From Porpolomopsis calyptriformis (Eukaryota > Basidiomycota > Agaricomycetes > Agaricales > Hygrophoraceae), in the NCBI GenBank assembly GCA_951640195.1, contig OX621163.1, positions 1,116,001 through 1,180,000 on the forward strand: 64,000 nucleotides of DNA. The letters are read 5' to 3'. Position numbers and translations under genes: made by a program. Positions within the stretch are counted from its first letter, which is position 1. Every line of letters begins with the position of its first letter. This document shows, piece after piece, positions 11,275 to 23,512 of the stretch. Under the pieces are notes generated by a model. It was not told where the DNA came from and made no database searches. It saw only the letters and a list, made by a program, of their open reading frames with translations.

Positions 11275-11831
11275 ATGCCGCCCTCGACGTTTTCTTCAGC
11301 GCATAGATTGTACATAAAATCTCTTTACAAACGATTTCTGAATAACTCGCTTGATTGGACGGTCCGACGAGATGTTTGGAGAAACAAGGCCATGCAGATA
11401 AGGGCTGAATTTGAACGCAACAGGTCAGTGCTCTTTCTTTTGGCAAATATTCGAGTCTGGAAGCAAATTGTCGCCATCTGCCAGGGATGTGCACGACCCG
11501 CGAGCACTCGCGACCATTCTGGAGAAAGCCGAAGCAACCCTTGCCAACCAAAGGCATCCCGATCCTTACATCCGTCAGTCGATCTTACCTTTCACTCGCT
11601 CTATACTCATCGGATATTCCAGCGCCTCTCTTCCCTGGCGGAACGAAGTGGTTCGTGTCTCTCTACTATCTCAACCAGGTTGCAAGCTGATCGCAGCCAT
11701 CAGGGAACGTAATATTCCCGTATGTGTTCATCTGTTTTCTTTTTTTTCAGAGGTACCTGCTAACTCGGGAGGGAAAGCCTACCATGGGTCCTCTCTATGA
11801 TCACTCGAATGAACAAGAGCACAAGCATTGA
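11275..11831 (+). CDS. NDUFB9: NADH dehydrogenase 1 beta subcomplex subunit 9 (B22, LYR protein)
   Basis: NDUFB9 is an LYR-family accessory subunit of mitochondrial complex I. The start is ATG 11275 (MPPSTFSSAHRLYIKSLYKR). The LYR-type helix continues FLNNSLDWTVRRDVWRNKA and IRAEFERNR. Exons are 11275-11423, 11485-11573, 11623-11647, 11704-11719 and 11778-11831, with GT-AG introns of about 49-61 bp. Splicing gives DVHDPRALATILEKAEATLA, NQRHPDPYIPPLFPGGTK, ERNIPPTMGPLYDHSNE and a basic tail EHKH. The HP-PYI-P-PGGT motif is typical of the family. For the last intron the acceptor AAAG at 11777, with a CTAAC branch site just upstream, is preferred over a CAG at 11750 that would make a 31 bp intron. 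Confidence 0.88.
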
Positions 11832-11931
11832 CTGTACCATATTCGTTTTCTCGTGTAAATATGCAATCGTATATCCTTTCATCCTTAAAATGCAAAATCG
11901 TCTCGGATCCTAGTTCTCTTGCCACCTTGAC

Positions 11932-14900
11932 ATGAACTACATTCGTGGTGCCGTCAATGCTATCAGTGCACCCTACCAATATTACAGGGATCTCCCTCCA
12001 ATCAATCCTTCCACCCTCACCGGTGCAATCGACGTCATCGTTCTCAAGCGTCCCACCGCAGATGGCGGCTCCGAGTTGGTTTGTTCCCCGTTTCATGTCA
12101 GGTTTGGAAAGTGGCAGGTCCTCAGGCCGGGGGAGAAGAAGGTCCGTCTTGTTTTTCAAGCATCTATTGCCCCAGACGAACCGTGTATAGGTCAATGTCT
12201 CTGTCAATGGTCACCCCATCCCGTACGGTATGAAAATCGGAGATGCTGGAGAAGCTTTCTTCGTGTTCGAGACTGATTCCGACGTGCCGGACGAGCTCAT
12301 CACCAGTCCCCTACTGCTGCCAACCCAACCCGAGCAACCCGATGCTTCGGCTCCAAAGTTTGACGATACCCCAACTCATGACGATGCTCCCAAGTCTGAT
12401 GAGAAGACATTGGAACCGGAATTCCTCGACCTCGATGCAACACCTCCGCCCTCGTTCCCTGCCAATAGACGCTCTTCACAGCCAGATGTCAAACCCGCCG
12501 CCGTCCAATCTTTGCCCTCGCCACCGCCCACGCCTACTATGGATTCGCACATTCCCTTAGCCACCCCATCGTCTTTACTATTGCGTATGGGCACACAGGC
12601 GGATCTCCCGGAACACCAATTCGGGCAAATGTTGAAACACTTGAAGGAAGACGGGCCTGTACCAGATGTGAAATACAACAGCGGTGAGTGCACAACACGA
12701 GATTAATTAAAATCCCCTCCGACGTCCCCTTTGGAACAGACATAGTCCTGGATTCCTCTGGGTATCATGCATCTCAACGTCAAGAGCCCGACCGATCTCT
12801 TGTCTCTGAGAAGAATGAGAGCCAACAATACTCGGTTCCCGATGACCCTATTGTCACACAGCCTTCGAGTTGGGTTATCTCACATACAGCTTTTTAGCCA
12901 TGTATCTAACGACCGTATTTCAAAATTTACAGGATCTACAGGTCCCGAATCCCCATCAAGTCCTGGCACCACCAGCTCTGGCGAGCAAGGCGAGGCACCT
13001 GTCTCTTTCCCTCCCCTGCGGGCAACTTCCGAACCGCCACCCGACTTGGATGATGGACCACCTTTGGATACTCGAGGAGTGCTCTCGCTGAATTCCAATC
13101 TTCCCGTGCAAGAATACTCGTGGGAATGGGGCGCATTCCCGCAACCATCGCCAATCAAGACGACATCCGGAAAGAGCAGGAGATTCGAAGGTAGTCTACG
13201 AATTAGAGGCGGTACAAGGGAGGGAAAAGGAAAGCTGAAGTTGCCTGCTTTTGATTCACATGGTCAACTCGTCGAAGAGAAAGAGGTGAAATCCCACAGA
13301 AGTCGGAGTGTGCCGCCAGAGTTAGAGGGGAGTCCAACGATCAAACGTCGCGAGATAACGTCGTCTGACGACAACCACGATGATCACGATTTAAAGAGGC
13401 CCAATGCATCCAGGGAACACGAGCAGGATTCCTACGGGCTTGGGGGACGTCTGAAAGCTAGTGGAGCCGACCCTACACGCTTTGTGGTGTGCATCGAGAA
13501 GCGAAAGATGGAATTCGATTTGAGTCTTGTTTCGTCTGGGAATGTTGACGAGCGACCCTCGATGGAGACGGATCACAGGGGGAGGCGGGATAGAAATGGA
13601 CCTACTAGGCGCACGAGAGTGCTATATGGATGTGATGAACTCGAGGCTGCCAGGATATTTTACAACGGCCGAGTGAATTTCCGACGCTTCCTAGAGGATG
13701 AAAACATCGTCAAGCATGAATCCCTAGTTATACGATGGGCGGATGATCAGTAGGTGTAGTCACTCAATGTCATCTGAACAGTTGCTTATGTTATATCTTC
13801 AATAGATATATCACTCGCAGAGATGGGTCACCTCTCATGGACGCACTTGTTTTATGGCGAGAAACGGCGATCAAGGAACGAGCTAGAGGGCTGCCCTCGC
13901 GTCCGTCTTCTCCTTCATCCGACGAAGAGGATACTGGGAGGGAAAGAGAAGCGTACGAGGATCCGCTCTCTTCGGATGAGCGTCAAGATGATCGTATGTC
14001 GAAATCTGATCTCTCGGAACAACGGACTTCCTCGAGAAAGCCTACTTCTTCCTCTTGGGTCAGATGGTGGAGACGCGGAAAACCAATGGACACTGAAGTT
14101 GATACCAGTAGACCAAGCCAAAGGGATTCTGCTTTAGATCACGGGAAGGTACGCTTGATCACTAATTTTTATGAGAGAGAATTCAACGCTGGTTCTAGGC
14201 GATTAGAGAAAATGGGGAGGTGGAAGAGAAATTTCAAAGTACCGACTCCATCAAGCCGCATACAAGGGGCAATGCTACTACGCATCTCTCAACCCCCCCT
14301 GTAGAGCCGTCTAGACCCGGTGAACAGGTCCGAGTAGAAAAAAGCAAAAAGTTCGCCAAGACGTTGAGATTATCTTCCGACCAGCTGGTGAGCACACCTG
14401 TATTCTTATGTTCAGTAGTATCCTGAGTCTCCGCTTATTCTCAGAGGGCGCTCAACTTGAAGGCCGGCGCAAACACGGTCACGTTTTCGCTTTCAACTTC
14501 CGGAACCATTGCTTGCACAGCTCGCATTTTCTTGTGGGATTCAACAGACCTCGTCGTAGTATCGGATATCGATGGGACAATTACGAAGTATGTGTCTCTA
14601 ACTGGTCCATAGCTCACGTTAAAAACTACTGGGTTTGATTGCCCGTCCAGGTCGGATGGCCTCGGCCACGTTTTTGCGATGATAGGAAGGGACTGGACGC
14701 ATGTCGGCGTCGCCAAACTATACACTGATATTTCCCGGAACGGGTATAAGTTGATGTACCTAACCTCACGCGCGATCGGACAGGCGGACGCAACCCGAGA
14801 TTACCTCAAAGGCATAAAGCAAAACAACTACCAGCTTCCAGAAGGACCGGTTATCATGAGCCCGGATAGGCTAATAGCCTCATTACATCGGTATGTCTTC

Positions 14901-15928
14901 AGTAAATACGTTGTTCGCCCTACAACATTGTGCCTTGCAGCGAAGTTATTATGCGTAAACCTGAGGTGTTCAAAATGGCGTGTCTGCGGGATATCCAAAG
15001 GTTATTTGGGGAAGCTTCGCGGAACCCATTCTACTCTGGTTTTGGCAACCGTATCACAGATGCCCTTTCCTATCGCAGCGTGGATGTTCCCAGTGCCAGA
15101 ATATTCACGATCGACTCTTCTGGGGAGGTGAAGATGGAATTGCTGGAATTGGCAGGGTACAAATCCTCGTGAGTTTCTCTGCTTGTGATAATTGAGCAAT
15201 TTTGTTGAGCATCACGTTTCCTGCCGGTTAGATATATCCATATGACTGACCTCGTCGACCAGATGTTCCCACCGATCCACCGCAAATGGGCTGCAGAGTT
15301 CACAGACTTCAACTACTGGAAGCCGCCTATACAAGAATTTCCACTCCCGGATCTAACACCGCCTTCGCCCACCCTCAGCGCGCGTTCCGATACATCCAAC
15401 CAGAGCACCTTTTCTCGTCTGAGGAACTTCAGCCTGGTGAGCAACAAGCAGTCAAACTCTCTACCATCCCTTCTGCTTCCACCTGAGACGGACGCTGGGA
15501 AGAATGCCAACTTGAGAAGCACGCAATTGAAGCAAATGTCATCCTTTGAAAGATTAAGCAACACACTAGCGAGTTTCACGCATACCAGTGATAGTCGGAG
15601 AAGTACGAGCCGCGAGTCCCGTGCATCGACGTCTCTGACATACGCTGATTCTGGATCCGACGACGGGTACATGGACGACGAGGATTTGGAGGAAGGGGGA
15701 AAATGGTTAAGGCGGAGAAGTGTGACTAGTATGCCTGGGTCCTTGGATGATTTACGTTTTGACGTGGATGATGGAATTGAAGAACCAAACGATCTTGAAG
15801 GAGGGGCATTCGAGCAAGATGTTGAGGGGGAGGATGGGGACGTGGAGGAAGAGGAAGGTGCTGCCGAGGAAGCCTTCGACGAAGATTTCCTAGCAACGAC
15901 CCAGATGAAGAATGTGCCGTTCCTGTAA
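11932..15928 (+). CDS. PAH1: Lipin / Pah1 Mg2+-dependent phosphatidate phosphatase
   Basis: Lipin converts phosphatidic acid to diacylglycerol at ER and nuclear membranes, controlling storage lipid and phospholipid synthesis. The start is ATG 11932 ([20 protein letters not shown]). The N-LIP domain continues to about 12290 ([19 protein letters not shown], intron, [20 protein letters not shown]). A long Ser/Pro/acid-rich middle follows (about 12290-14400), with [11 protein letters not shown] at about 13120. The C-LIP catalytic domain has [35 protein letters not shown] with the DxDGT motif at 14565-14579, [18 protein letters not shown] and [38 protein letters not shown] precedes an acidic tail, with stop at 15926-15928. 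About ten short introns break it. All catalytic residues are present. It is the parent of the inverted relic at 10446-11083. Confidence 0.93.
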
Positions 15929-16280
15929 ACTAATATCGAGAGTGTCCCATCTTGGGATCACGACCATTCTGAACATCGGAAGGGCGTTGTAATCGCTAGC
16001 AGTATGCTGTCGTTGGTTGGCATTGAATTAAAAATGTACTTAAGACTAGAGAAGGGCCGACTGCCGTCGGCATAAACCTTGCTTCACAACAACACGCATG
16101 TCATTTGAAAGTCTGCAAACTGAACCACAAATGTACATCGACTTGCATGTATTCATGCAACAAGAAAATCAACAAAAAATGCCAAAAAATATCTAAGTTG
16201 CTCATTCCTCACATACTCTGCCTTTCCTGTACTTGTTCAACAACTGCGAGGACATTCATGCGGATTGACACTCATGTTGA
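15929..16280. other. Gene-free spacer between the gene island and the repeat-rich region
   Basis: The 3' flank of lipin, including a possible polyadenylation region near 16020-16080. No coding or repeat structure is recognised. It marks the left edge of about 48 kb dominated by mobile elements. Confidence 0.5.
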
Positions 16281-17285
16281 TCAAGAAGCACCACCCCTGT
16301 TTTGTTTTTTTGGGGAACTGGTTGGGCTCATCGGATCCGTCACCACAAACTTTCTTTTCTTTGGAGAAGATGGCACTTGAGGCATTTCAGGTGGGACGAG
16401 GACACAGATCGTTAGAACGTCAGCTGCAAACGCATCGCAGGGTGGTTGATTCGATTTCCCTTTAATCAACCAATGCGTCATAGCAAAATGCACTTGCACC
16501 ATGGCACCTTGCAACATAACCCGGTACTTAGAAGGAACAATTATATGTCCATCAATGTCAAAAGCTTGAAGGTGATTGACCCGATGAGTAGTTTCCATTT
16601 TTTTCAGCGCATTATGGGCTTCCTCATGCACAGTTGGCCAATGGGTTATCCTGAAAGGTAATGGGATATCTTGGAGAAGTTATAGGTTAGATTACACACA
16701 ATAAGGGATCTTTAATCACATACTATCATCATCGTCTTTCCCAGAATCCCCCTTAGCTATCGGTTTGAAAAGAAGGTGACAAATTTTGATCTTATCATCT
16801 CCCGACAGTGATTTTTTGAAAATCCCTTTAACCTCCTCGAAACCCTGGGTGCTTGTCTTATTAACCAAAGCTTTGATATTTTGTAAAACCATTTGAAAAT
16901 CAGCCGCAAGTAACTTGTCCTCCACCGGGCCACAAGTATAGGTGGGTTTGACATCTGTGAAAGATTTTATGATCCCGGTAGGGCCTTGCCACATCCCACA
17001 CGATGTCATCCAAAAGTCGTCAGTCGTGATGAGGCCAATGAATGATAAAGCCGTGTGATCAGGAAACGTGACATCAGGCTTGCCGGGGGTATGACTTTCT
17101 TGAGCAACCTTGTATGCAGATGCATCTTCGTGAGTGACCAATCAATTCGCCTTCCCACAATGTAACCAGCTGTACTTTGCACCAATGTCAATGACACCAA
17201 GGTAAGTGCTATTAGCCATCAAAGTATCACATGCGACCTTCAATAATTTGGAGGACGCAGAGGATGGGTTTCTATCAGAGGACAT
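16281..17285 (-). pseudogene. Unknown protein H1, paralogue of the neighbour at 17509-18633, one internal stop
   Basis: Family not recognised. The start is ATG 17285 (MSSDRNPSSASSKLLK). The frame reads STYLGVIDIGAKYSWLHCGK, meets a TGA at about 17142, and continues LVTHEDASAYKVAQESHT, TDDFWMTSCGMWQGPTGIIK, VNKTSTQGFEEVKGIFKKS. After an intron (donor near 16730) come HRVNHLQAFDIDGHIIVPSK, YRVMLQGAMVQVHFAMTHW and a Ser/Pro/Lys tail (SSPKKRK), stop at 16281. The TGA sits where Trp would fit, consistent with TGG-to-TGA. Order and motifs match H2 throughout. It lies beside a Helitron and may be a passenger of it or a separate lineage-specific family. Confidence 0.6.
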
Positions 17286-17508
17286 GTCGATGAGGGATGG
17301 ACACTGGTAAGTGGAATAAAGACCTTGAATGAACATCTAAATTTATTAAATATTCGCCCACTATTCAAAGGGAGATCTTACAGCAACAGATGTCCAAGAA
17401 ACTTTTTTTTTTTTGTTTCATAGAAGCTTCAATTTTATTATACAGAAGGACAGTTACCGATTGAGGGATACCTTTGAAAGTTCATTCTACAAAGCAAACA
17501 AGACTTTG

Positions 17509-18633
17509 TCAACAAAACATATGAAGGGAGACATAGAATGGATTCCCCACCTCTAGTTCAACATTCACTTCCATGCTATCAGCATCGAACTCATATCCAT
17601 CAATGTGTTTCGGAGGCATATACAATTTCACATCATCCAGAGCAACGAGTACCTTTATTGAAAAAATGTCAGAAATGAACCTATTGTAAGCAGGTTCATT
17701 GTCTTGTGCAGGGAACGACCAATGCATTATCGTGAAGTGAACTTCAACGATAGCACCCTGTAGATGCTGTTGATACTCCAACGGGTGGATATGATTCAAA
17801 TTCACATCAAAAGCATTCAGAGAGTGTACATGATGGGTAAACTCTATCTCCAATAATGCCTGTTTGGCTTGAGTGGATACAATGGGCCATTCTAAAATGC
17901 GGTAGTTGGGGGCTAGTTCGTCTGCAAAGGAGAACAACATAAGTAACAAGTATTTTTACCATAACATGTGTGATTACCGTTGTCAATGTCGCACTTATCA
18001 CAACAATTGGTAAGTTTTTCCAAAGCCTCAGTAACAACAATAGGCTGTCAAAGCACCACATTCCCTGTTATTTACAGATTGCCAGAGAGGGATAACACAT
18101 ACCTTGAACAAGAAATGGTGAAACAGAAGTTTTATTTCACCAGTACGTGACTTCACAAACACCCACTTCAGTTTGCTAACTTTTCCAGTCTGCGCTTTCA
18201 CCAAGATCTGTTTCATATTTTCGAGAGCATTACTGAAATTGGTTGACAGTACTGAATGGTTTGGAGACTGCCTGGTGCATGTTGGATTTACATCCGCAAA
18301 GCGAATACCAGAATCAGGGCCACCCCACATCCCACAAGATATAAGGTGATAGTCTTCAGCGGGGATATAGATGATAACTGAAAGGCCGGCAGGTATGGGT
18401 GCTTGCAGCTTGCGGTTTTCAGCAATGGAGGTAGCCGTTATGAGCCCATTGATCTCGTGTGCAGAAGCAACTTCATCCACCATCATCAGGTATTGTCCAT
18501 CAGTGAACTTTGTCCAAGTCAACCGTGATGAAATATCAGGTACCCCAAGATAAATCCCTTGTGTAACGAGACAATTGCAGCCCTTTAACAGGCTTTCAGA
18601 GAGGCAGAATCTGCAAGCAGCAGTTGAAGACAT
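17509..18633 (-). CDS. Unknown protein H2, paralogue of H1
   Basis: Family not recognised. ATG 18633 opens MSSTAACRFCLSESLLKGCN. The frame continues IYLGVPDISSRLTWTKF, YHLISCGMWGGPDSGIRFAD, and KVSKLKWVFVKSRTGEIKLL to about 18100. Two inferred introns bracket PIVVTEALEKLTNCCDKCD. The last exon has NYRILEWPIVSTQAKQALLE, VHSLNAFDVNLNHIHPLEYQ, HLQGAIVEVHFTIMHWSF and stop at 17509. Shared signatures with H1 are YLGV-DI, SCGMW-GP, AFD---H-I-P--Y---LQGA and VHF--MHW. Unlike H1 it has no premature stop, so it may be expressed. A DNA-binding or transposon-accessory role is possible but nothing in the sequence shows it. Confidence 0.6.
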
Positions 18634-18946
18634 AGAGAAGTGGATTAGAAAAGAAATACAATGAAGTAGCTAGATATATACTTCTTTACAAATGGCCCAT
18701 GCAGCCTGCATGAGGGATCCTCAATACAAAGCTTGTCAAAGTGTTGATTTAACTTCTCTACCAAAAAAGCAAAAGGATCACCCCATGTGTTTATTTATTT
18801 ATTATTTTTCAAGGGGGAGGGATGGGAGGAAAGAGGACAATATTCTTCCCATCAACAACAGGTTACAGTCCAGCATGGCCCAACTCACTCGCGAAGAATT
18901 ATCTATATTCACTGTATCGGAAATTTGACATCTTGTTAAAAACACC

Positions 18947-20092
18947 TTGACGATATCTAGATCCAACAGACTCAAAGGCTCACTGATCAATTTCGTGATT
19001 GCAAACTCCCCACAAGAACTGCAGGATTTCCTACATGCAGCTGTGCAAGAAAAAACTGCTCAATGGAATGCTGAGGGGTTGGCAAAGAAAAGGAAGCGCG
19101 CTGATGGACAGAATGAGTGGTGGAAAATGGCAAGGTTAGAAGAGGCAGCAATGCACCGGACACATGACATATCCAAATTTCTGGAACTACCCACCAATGA
19201 TTGCATAAAAGAGTGTTATTGACAGTTTTACGAGGCGACATCTAACAGAGCCATAGCGAGTGCAGTCTGTGGAATTTGCATGCACATGGTTAATGTCAAG
19301 GAATTTTGCATATCTTGTCACTGATTGACTTACCTCCCCAATGCACATCACCTAATTCCAAAGGTTCCCCATCCAGCACACAATTTATTCTCCCAGATGT
19401 TATTAGAACCACAGGGCTTGATTGAAGGTGAAGGTGATGAGACTGTAGTTGAGGTTTGTGGAGATTGCTTGACAGACTTGAGGAAGGATAATAATTACGA
19501 ACACCCACCTCGGTTTTCTCTAGCAAATCATCTGTGGATTGGACGTATACCATGGCATCTCCAAGTTCTCACCTTTCCTGAGCAACTTCTAATTGCTCTC
19601 CTTTATCCCTGTGTTTATGTGTTCAAGCTTTTCCCAAAAAACATCAACTGCCAACCTGACACATCCACCCTTCAACGTGGTATGCATGGAACAATCAGCA
19701 CATACGACCTTGACATGGAAGGCGCAGCATCGATGATTCAGGGCAACCTTATGCCATGTTTACTGTCAATACTTCCCCAAGTAATTTCAGTAACTTTCAT
19801 TGGAAGAGGAAACTTACCTAAACAATCATTACAAAACACCTTTCACGTTTGCCATCAAATCATATTCAATGCTTTAACATGGTTGAAGTGTAACAATTCA
19901 AAGTACTACAGCGACATCATTATCAACCATGAGCATATTCGGCAGTTACCAGAGGACAACATACCAGTGGAGATTTCAGGAATCATTTGGCAGATGACTG
20001 ATATAGGTATTATCGATCAGGAAAGTGCCGGTTATGTACCAGCTGAAAGCTCCAGAAGTACATACAAACAATTGAAGCATATTTTGATTTGA
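18947..20092 (+). pseudogene. Helitron N-terminal region: zinc-finger-like and LTFPEQLL domain
   Basis: In frame pieces read NSPQELQDFLHAAVQEKTAQ, KKRKRADGQNEWWKMARL, then CGICMHMVNVKEFCISCH and VCGDCLTDLRKDN, giving Cys pairs of a possible zinc site. NHLWIGRIPWHLQVLTFPEQ and LLIALLYPCVYVFKLFPKN match the region that precedes Rep in agaricomycete Helitrons. Stops at about 18927, 19221, 19322 and 20092 break it. Confidence 0.7.
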
Positions 20093-20239
20093 CTGACACT
20101 GGGATATGTTTATGTGTCAGATGAGTTCCCTGATATCAAAATGGGAGACAACAGTGATTAATCTTCAATCACGAAAATGATAAACCCACTCACATTGTTT
20201 GTATGAAGCAGATAGACCAGACGTTATACCATTACAAGT

Positions 20240-22000
20240 GATGGGAATGATCGACTGTGACCTATCAAAATTAACAGCGAATGAAATGATGCTTTGGGGC
20301 TTAGCCAATCTTTGGAATGAAGGAAAAGAAGGAGGCTATGCTATAAGACATGGTTGACAACCTGTAAACGATTTTGGCTATAAATCATGGAACAATCATC
20401 AAGAACCTGAAGATTATAAACCCCTACTTCCAAACTTTTTTGAAAGGGCCTTTCCCTGCCTCTTTCCTTATGGCAGAGGGGGCATCGAGGCCCCCAGAGT
20501 GACACCCATCAATTTTCGTGATCATATATGATGGGCCTTGCAGTATTTCAATCGTCATTTTCATAAACACAAGATATTCCCATTCATTTGTTTTAGGATT
20601 TTACAGCACCATGACGCCCTTCAAACTGCTTAACTACAAATGCAGCGCAAAAACTTTGAATGTGATGCACAGATCATATCTACGATCACAATGGCGAAAC
20701 TGAAACAGGCAGCACACGAAGAAGAATACAACATACCACTCTCAGATCTAGCTGTTCATTTGCTAAGATGCCATACTCACGCTTCTGTTGGTCATGTTGT
20801 TGGGTCTAATCAGTCACGTATCCAACTACACAGTCAAATTTGGTCCACATCAATTTACTTAGGTCCCCCATACCTCTGGATCACCATCAATCCCTGTGAC
20901 CTGCACAATCCAATCGCTCAGATATTTGCTGGGGAGAATCTAAATATCGACAACTTCATTTCTACCCAGGGCCTAGACTGCAAGAACCAGGCCAGAAATA
21001 TTGCAAGCGATCCATACACTGCTGCACAATTTTTCCACTTTATGATCAGGACAATCATCAAAACTTTATTTCAGGTCAAAGTTACACAGCACCAAGTTAA
21101 AAGTGAAATGGGTGTGTTGGGATATGTATCAGCATACTTTGGCTCTGTAGAGTCACAGGGACACAGAACCCTCCACCTTCATCTTCTCATTTGGTTGAAG
21201 AATGCGCCCACTCACGATGAGATCTCCTAACTTCTCAAAAGTCCCAAATTTCGTGATCAAATCATTGTGTATATCAGAGCAAACATCCGAGTGTATCTTC
21301 CAGGATTGGAGTCAGTAGAGATGGTCAAACAGATTCCTCACAAGAAAGAAGCTGCATACAGTTGCCCTCCAAAACCTAACGCTCCAGATTACAATGCTCA
21401 ACTCAAAGCTTTCGAGCTCCGGCTGGCAAGGACTGAACAGGTTCATACCTGTACAATTAGATGGTGCCTACTCCCCAACAAGTTCAGCGAACTTAAGTGC
21501 AAATGCAAGGCACCATCTAACTGTGCCCAGGACGACTTCATAATGGAGTCAGGGAACTGGGGCCCCAAACGATTATACGGGTATGTCAATAGCTGGCAGC
21601 CTAGCATTCTCATCAATGCATGATGCAACAATGATGCCAAGTTTTTAATGAACGGAAGAGATACTAAAAACATATCCTTTTATGTGACATCCTATGCTGC
21701 CAAGAAGCAAGGTCAACATTTCAATATGTCAGCAGTGCTAGCAGATGGCTACGCATATCACCTTGATCACCCTAATCCCGCATATCTAGACAGCATCCAT
21801 GACAACCACTGACTTCTCCTTTTCCGCCTCATCAATGCTATCAATTGGGAGCAAGAATTAGCTGCTCCCATGGTTATTTCGTACCTTATGGGATGGGGTG
21901 ATGTATTCTGGTCCCATACATATTCTGTGCTTTTCTGGTCCTCCTTCGTTGGGATGCTTCTAAAGAATTTCCCTGGGGTTCAACAAGACAACAGGTTGGT
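20240..22000 (+). pseudogene. Helitron Rep (HUH endonuclease) region
   Basis: Plus-strand text includes FFERAFPCLFPYGRGGIEAP (about 20435), GPPYLWITINPCDLHNPIAQ (about 20870), the HUH site as HLHLLIWL (about 21178), and a tyrosine motif YVTSYAAKKQGQHFN (about 21690). These are the rolling-circle nuclease hallmarks of Helitrons. Stops or frameshifts occur at about 20357, 20527, 21229, 21622 and 21811, so it is dead. PMVISYLMGWGDVFWSH near 21890 is the last recognisable piece of the family; the helicase half is not seen. Confidence 0.78.
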
Positions 22001-22756
22001 AGTCATTATTTGTTGCAAGATGAAATAATAAATTTACACCAGTGCCCAATCCATCAATGACAACCAAGAAACTACCCTAATAATGTGCACTCCTTTATGA
22101 CAGAAGTTGGTTCAGTGATAGCAATAACTTGTACTTTTACAGTGCCCAAAATTGAGTTGAGCTGAATGACAGAAACATAAATGCCGATAGATGTATCACA
22201 GCAGACATTGAACAAGTCAATGAGGTATAATCACCTTTCAAATCATCCAGAGGAAGTCTCACATATGAAGCAGGGCGAAAATAGCAATGTTACCATAGAC
22301 CTTGATTTGGCCGGACAAGTATATGTGAAGTGTCAGTCCACAGATTACCAGTTACGAAGCGAAGAACTATTGACATATAATGTTCTTGATTACTTTGTTG
22401 ATACGTATGAAGAAGATGCAAAATGGACCATCAGGAACAAGCAGGAAGAGATCGATGCCGATGATGAGACACACGGAAAGCACGGATGACCCTGTCACAA
22501 CTGTTTCCATTATCTTGATCAACATCCCAAGGCTCAACAAATACAATGCATTCGATGTAAGGCTGGCCATCGCAACCTTCCGAATATCATTGGTCAATTT
22601 TTTCCTTGATGAGATGATCTGAAAATATGATCATTCTATTGTGCAAGTATGCTCATGCTATTAAAACCATGGCGAGATCTACAAAAAGATTTAAAACTAC
22701 CTTCCTAAACTTGGTCAGAAGCCTTCGACAAATTTGTAACTCAAGCCTTGGGACAC

Positions 22757-23364
22757 TGATACGTCTGCTTCGTGTATGAGAACCGAACACAGAACAAGGT
22801 GTGAGGATGACTATAAAGAGTCTCGACACAGCCTATGATCGATAATCGTAAAAAGGGAGTCTTCGATCATTCGCAAACAAGATCGATCGGGGGATCAGGA
22901 GAATTGGAAGATCGAAATAGGAAGTCGAGAGGAAGTCTTAGAAGATCTAGACTTGAGAGTGAGAGAGAAGCGAATATCTAACTTGTTGGATCACTAGCTA
23001 CAACATACAGTATATATATCTTCTAGTACAAGGATCCCTTTGAATGTATATGATAAAAGGGGAGCCTCTCTAATGATCTAAGGGGAAAGTAGTAAATGGG
23101 AATGAAAGAATCGAATGAAAAGGGAGAAATAGAAGAGAACTGATGCCTTTGAATAGTGTCTTCCCTTTGATATACAAACTTTCATTCGCGTTCGGAAAGC
23201 TTCGATCACGTTCAGAGCGTTCGATGATTCTTGAAGTCATTCAGGATGTTCGGGAGCTATTGAGAGCATTCGGAGGGTTCAAGTTCGTGTTCAAAGGACT
23301 TGGTAGGCATCTAGTATTCGTATAGTTGAATATACGGTGCTCAGGGGATGGAGGGGTCATATCA
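22757..23364 (-). repeat. LTR of a further Ty3/gypsy family (family E), minus orientation
   Basis: The block begins TGATACG and ends CATATCA, giving short inverted ends, about 608 bp. Its right end is repeated in inverse orientation at 61199-61258, which shows it is a dispersed repeat. On its right side the minus strand reads AAGGAGGAGA just before TGATATGA, a polypurine tract, so it is the 3' LTR of a minus-oriented element whose interior is mostly gone. Flanking 5-mers (GACAC left, TCTCC right) do not match, as expected if interior sequence follows on the right. Confidence 0.6.
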
Positions 23365-23512
23365 TCTCCTCCTTACTGAAATGTTGACTGTCCTCAGTCA
23401 ATCACGTGATTTGGCGGTAGTTGCTGAGGCATGTTTATAAGTGTGACAACTGTGTCACATTCTTCTTCAGACATGACTGTCTTTAAATTGCATACCACGA
23501 CGTTAAGAATCC

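Larger units (their letters stand above)
18864..22620 (+). mobile_element. Degenerate Helitron remnant (Rep region, no helicase seen)
   Basis: An open but stop-interrupted plus-strand coding stretch carries Helitron features. These are an N-terminal Cys-rich region (CGICMHMVNVKEF, VCGDCLTDL), the LTFPEQLLIALLYPCVYVFK block, and then the Rep/HUH region. No PIF1-type helicase motifs are recognised before the LTR at 22757, so the element is truncated. The 5' TC and 3' CTRR hairpin ends were not located, and the boundaries given are those of recognisable coding text. Confidence 0.75.

Noticed and set aside
11720..11750. 31 bp intron in NDUFB9
   Set aside because: A 58 bp intron ending at 11777 keeps the frame, has a CTAAC branch site and gives the expected IPPTMGPLYDH join.
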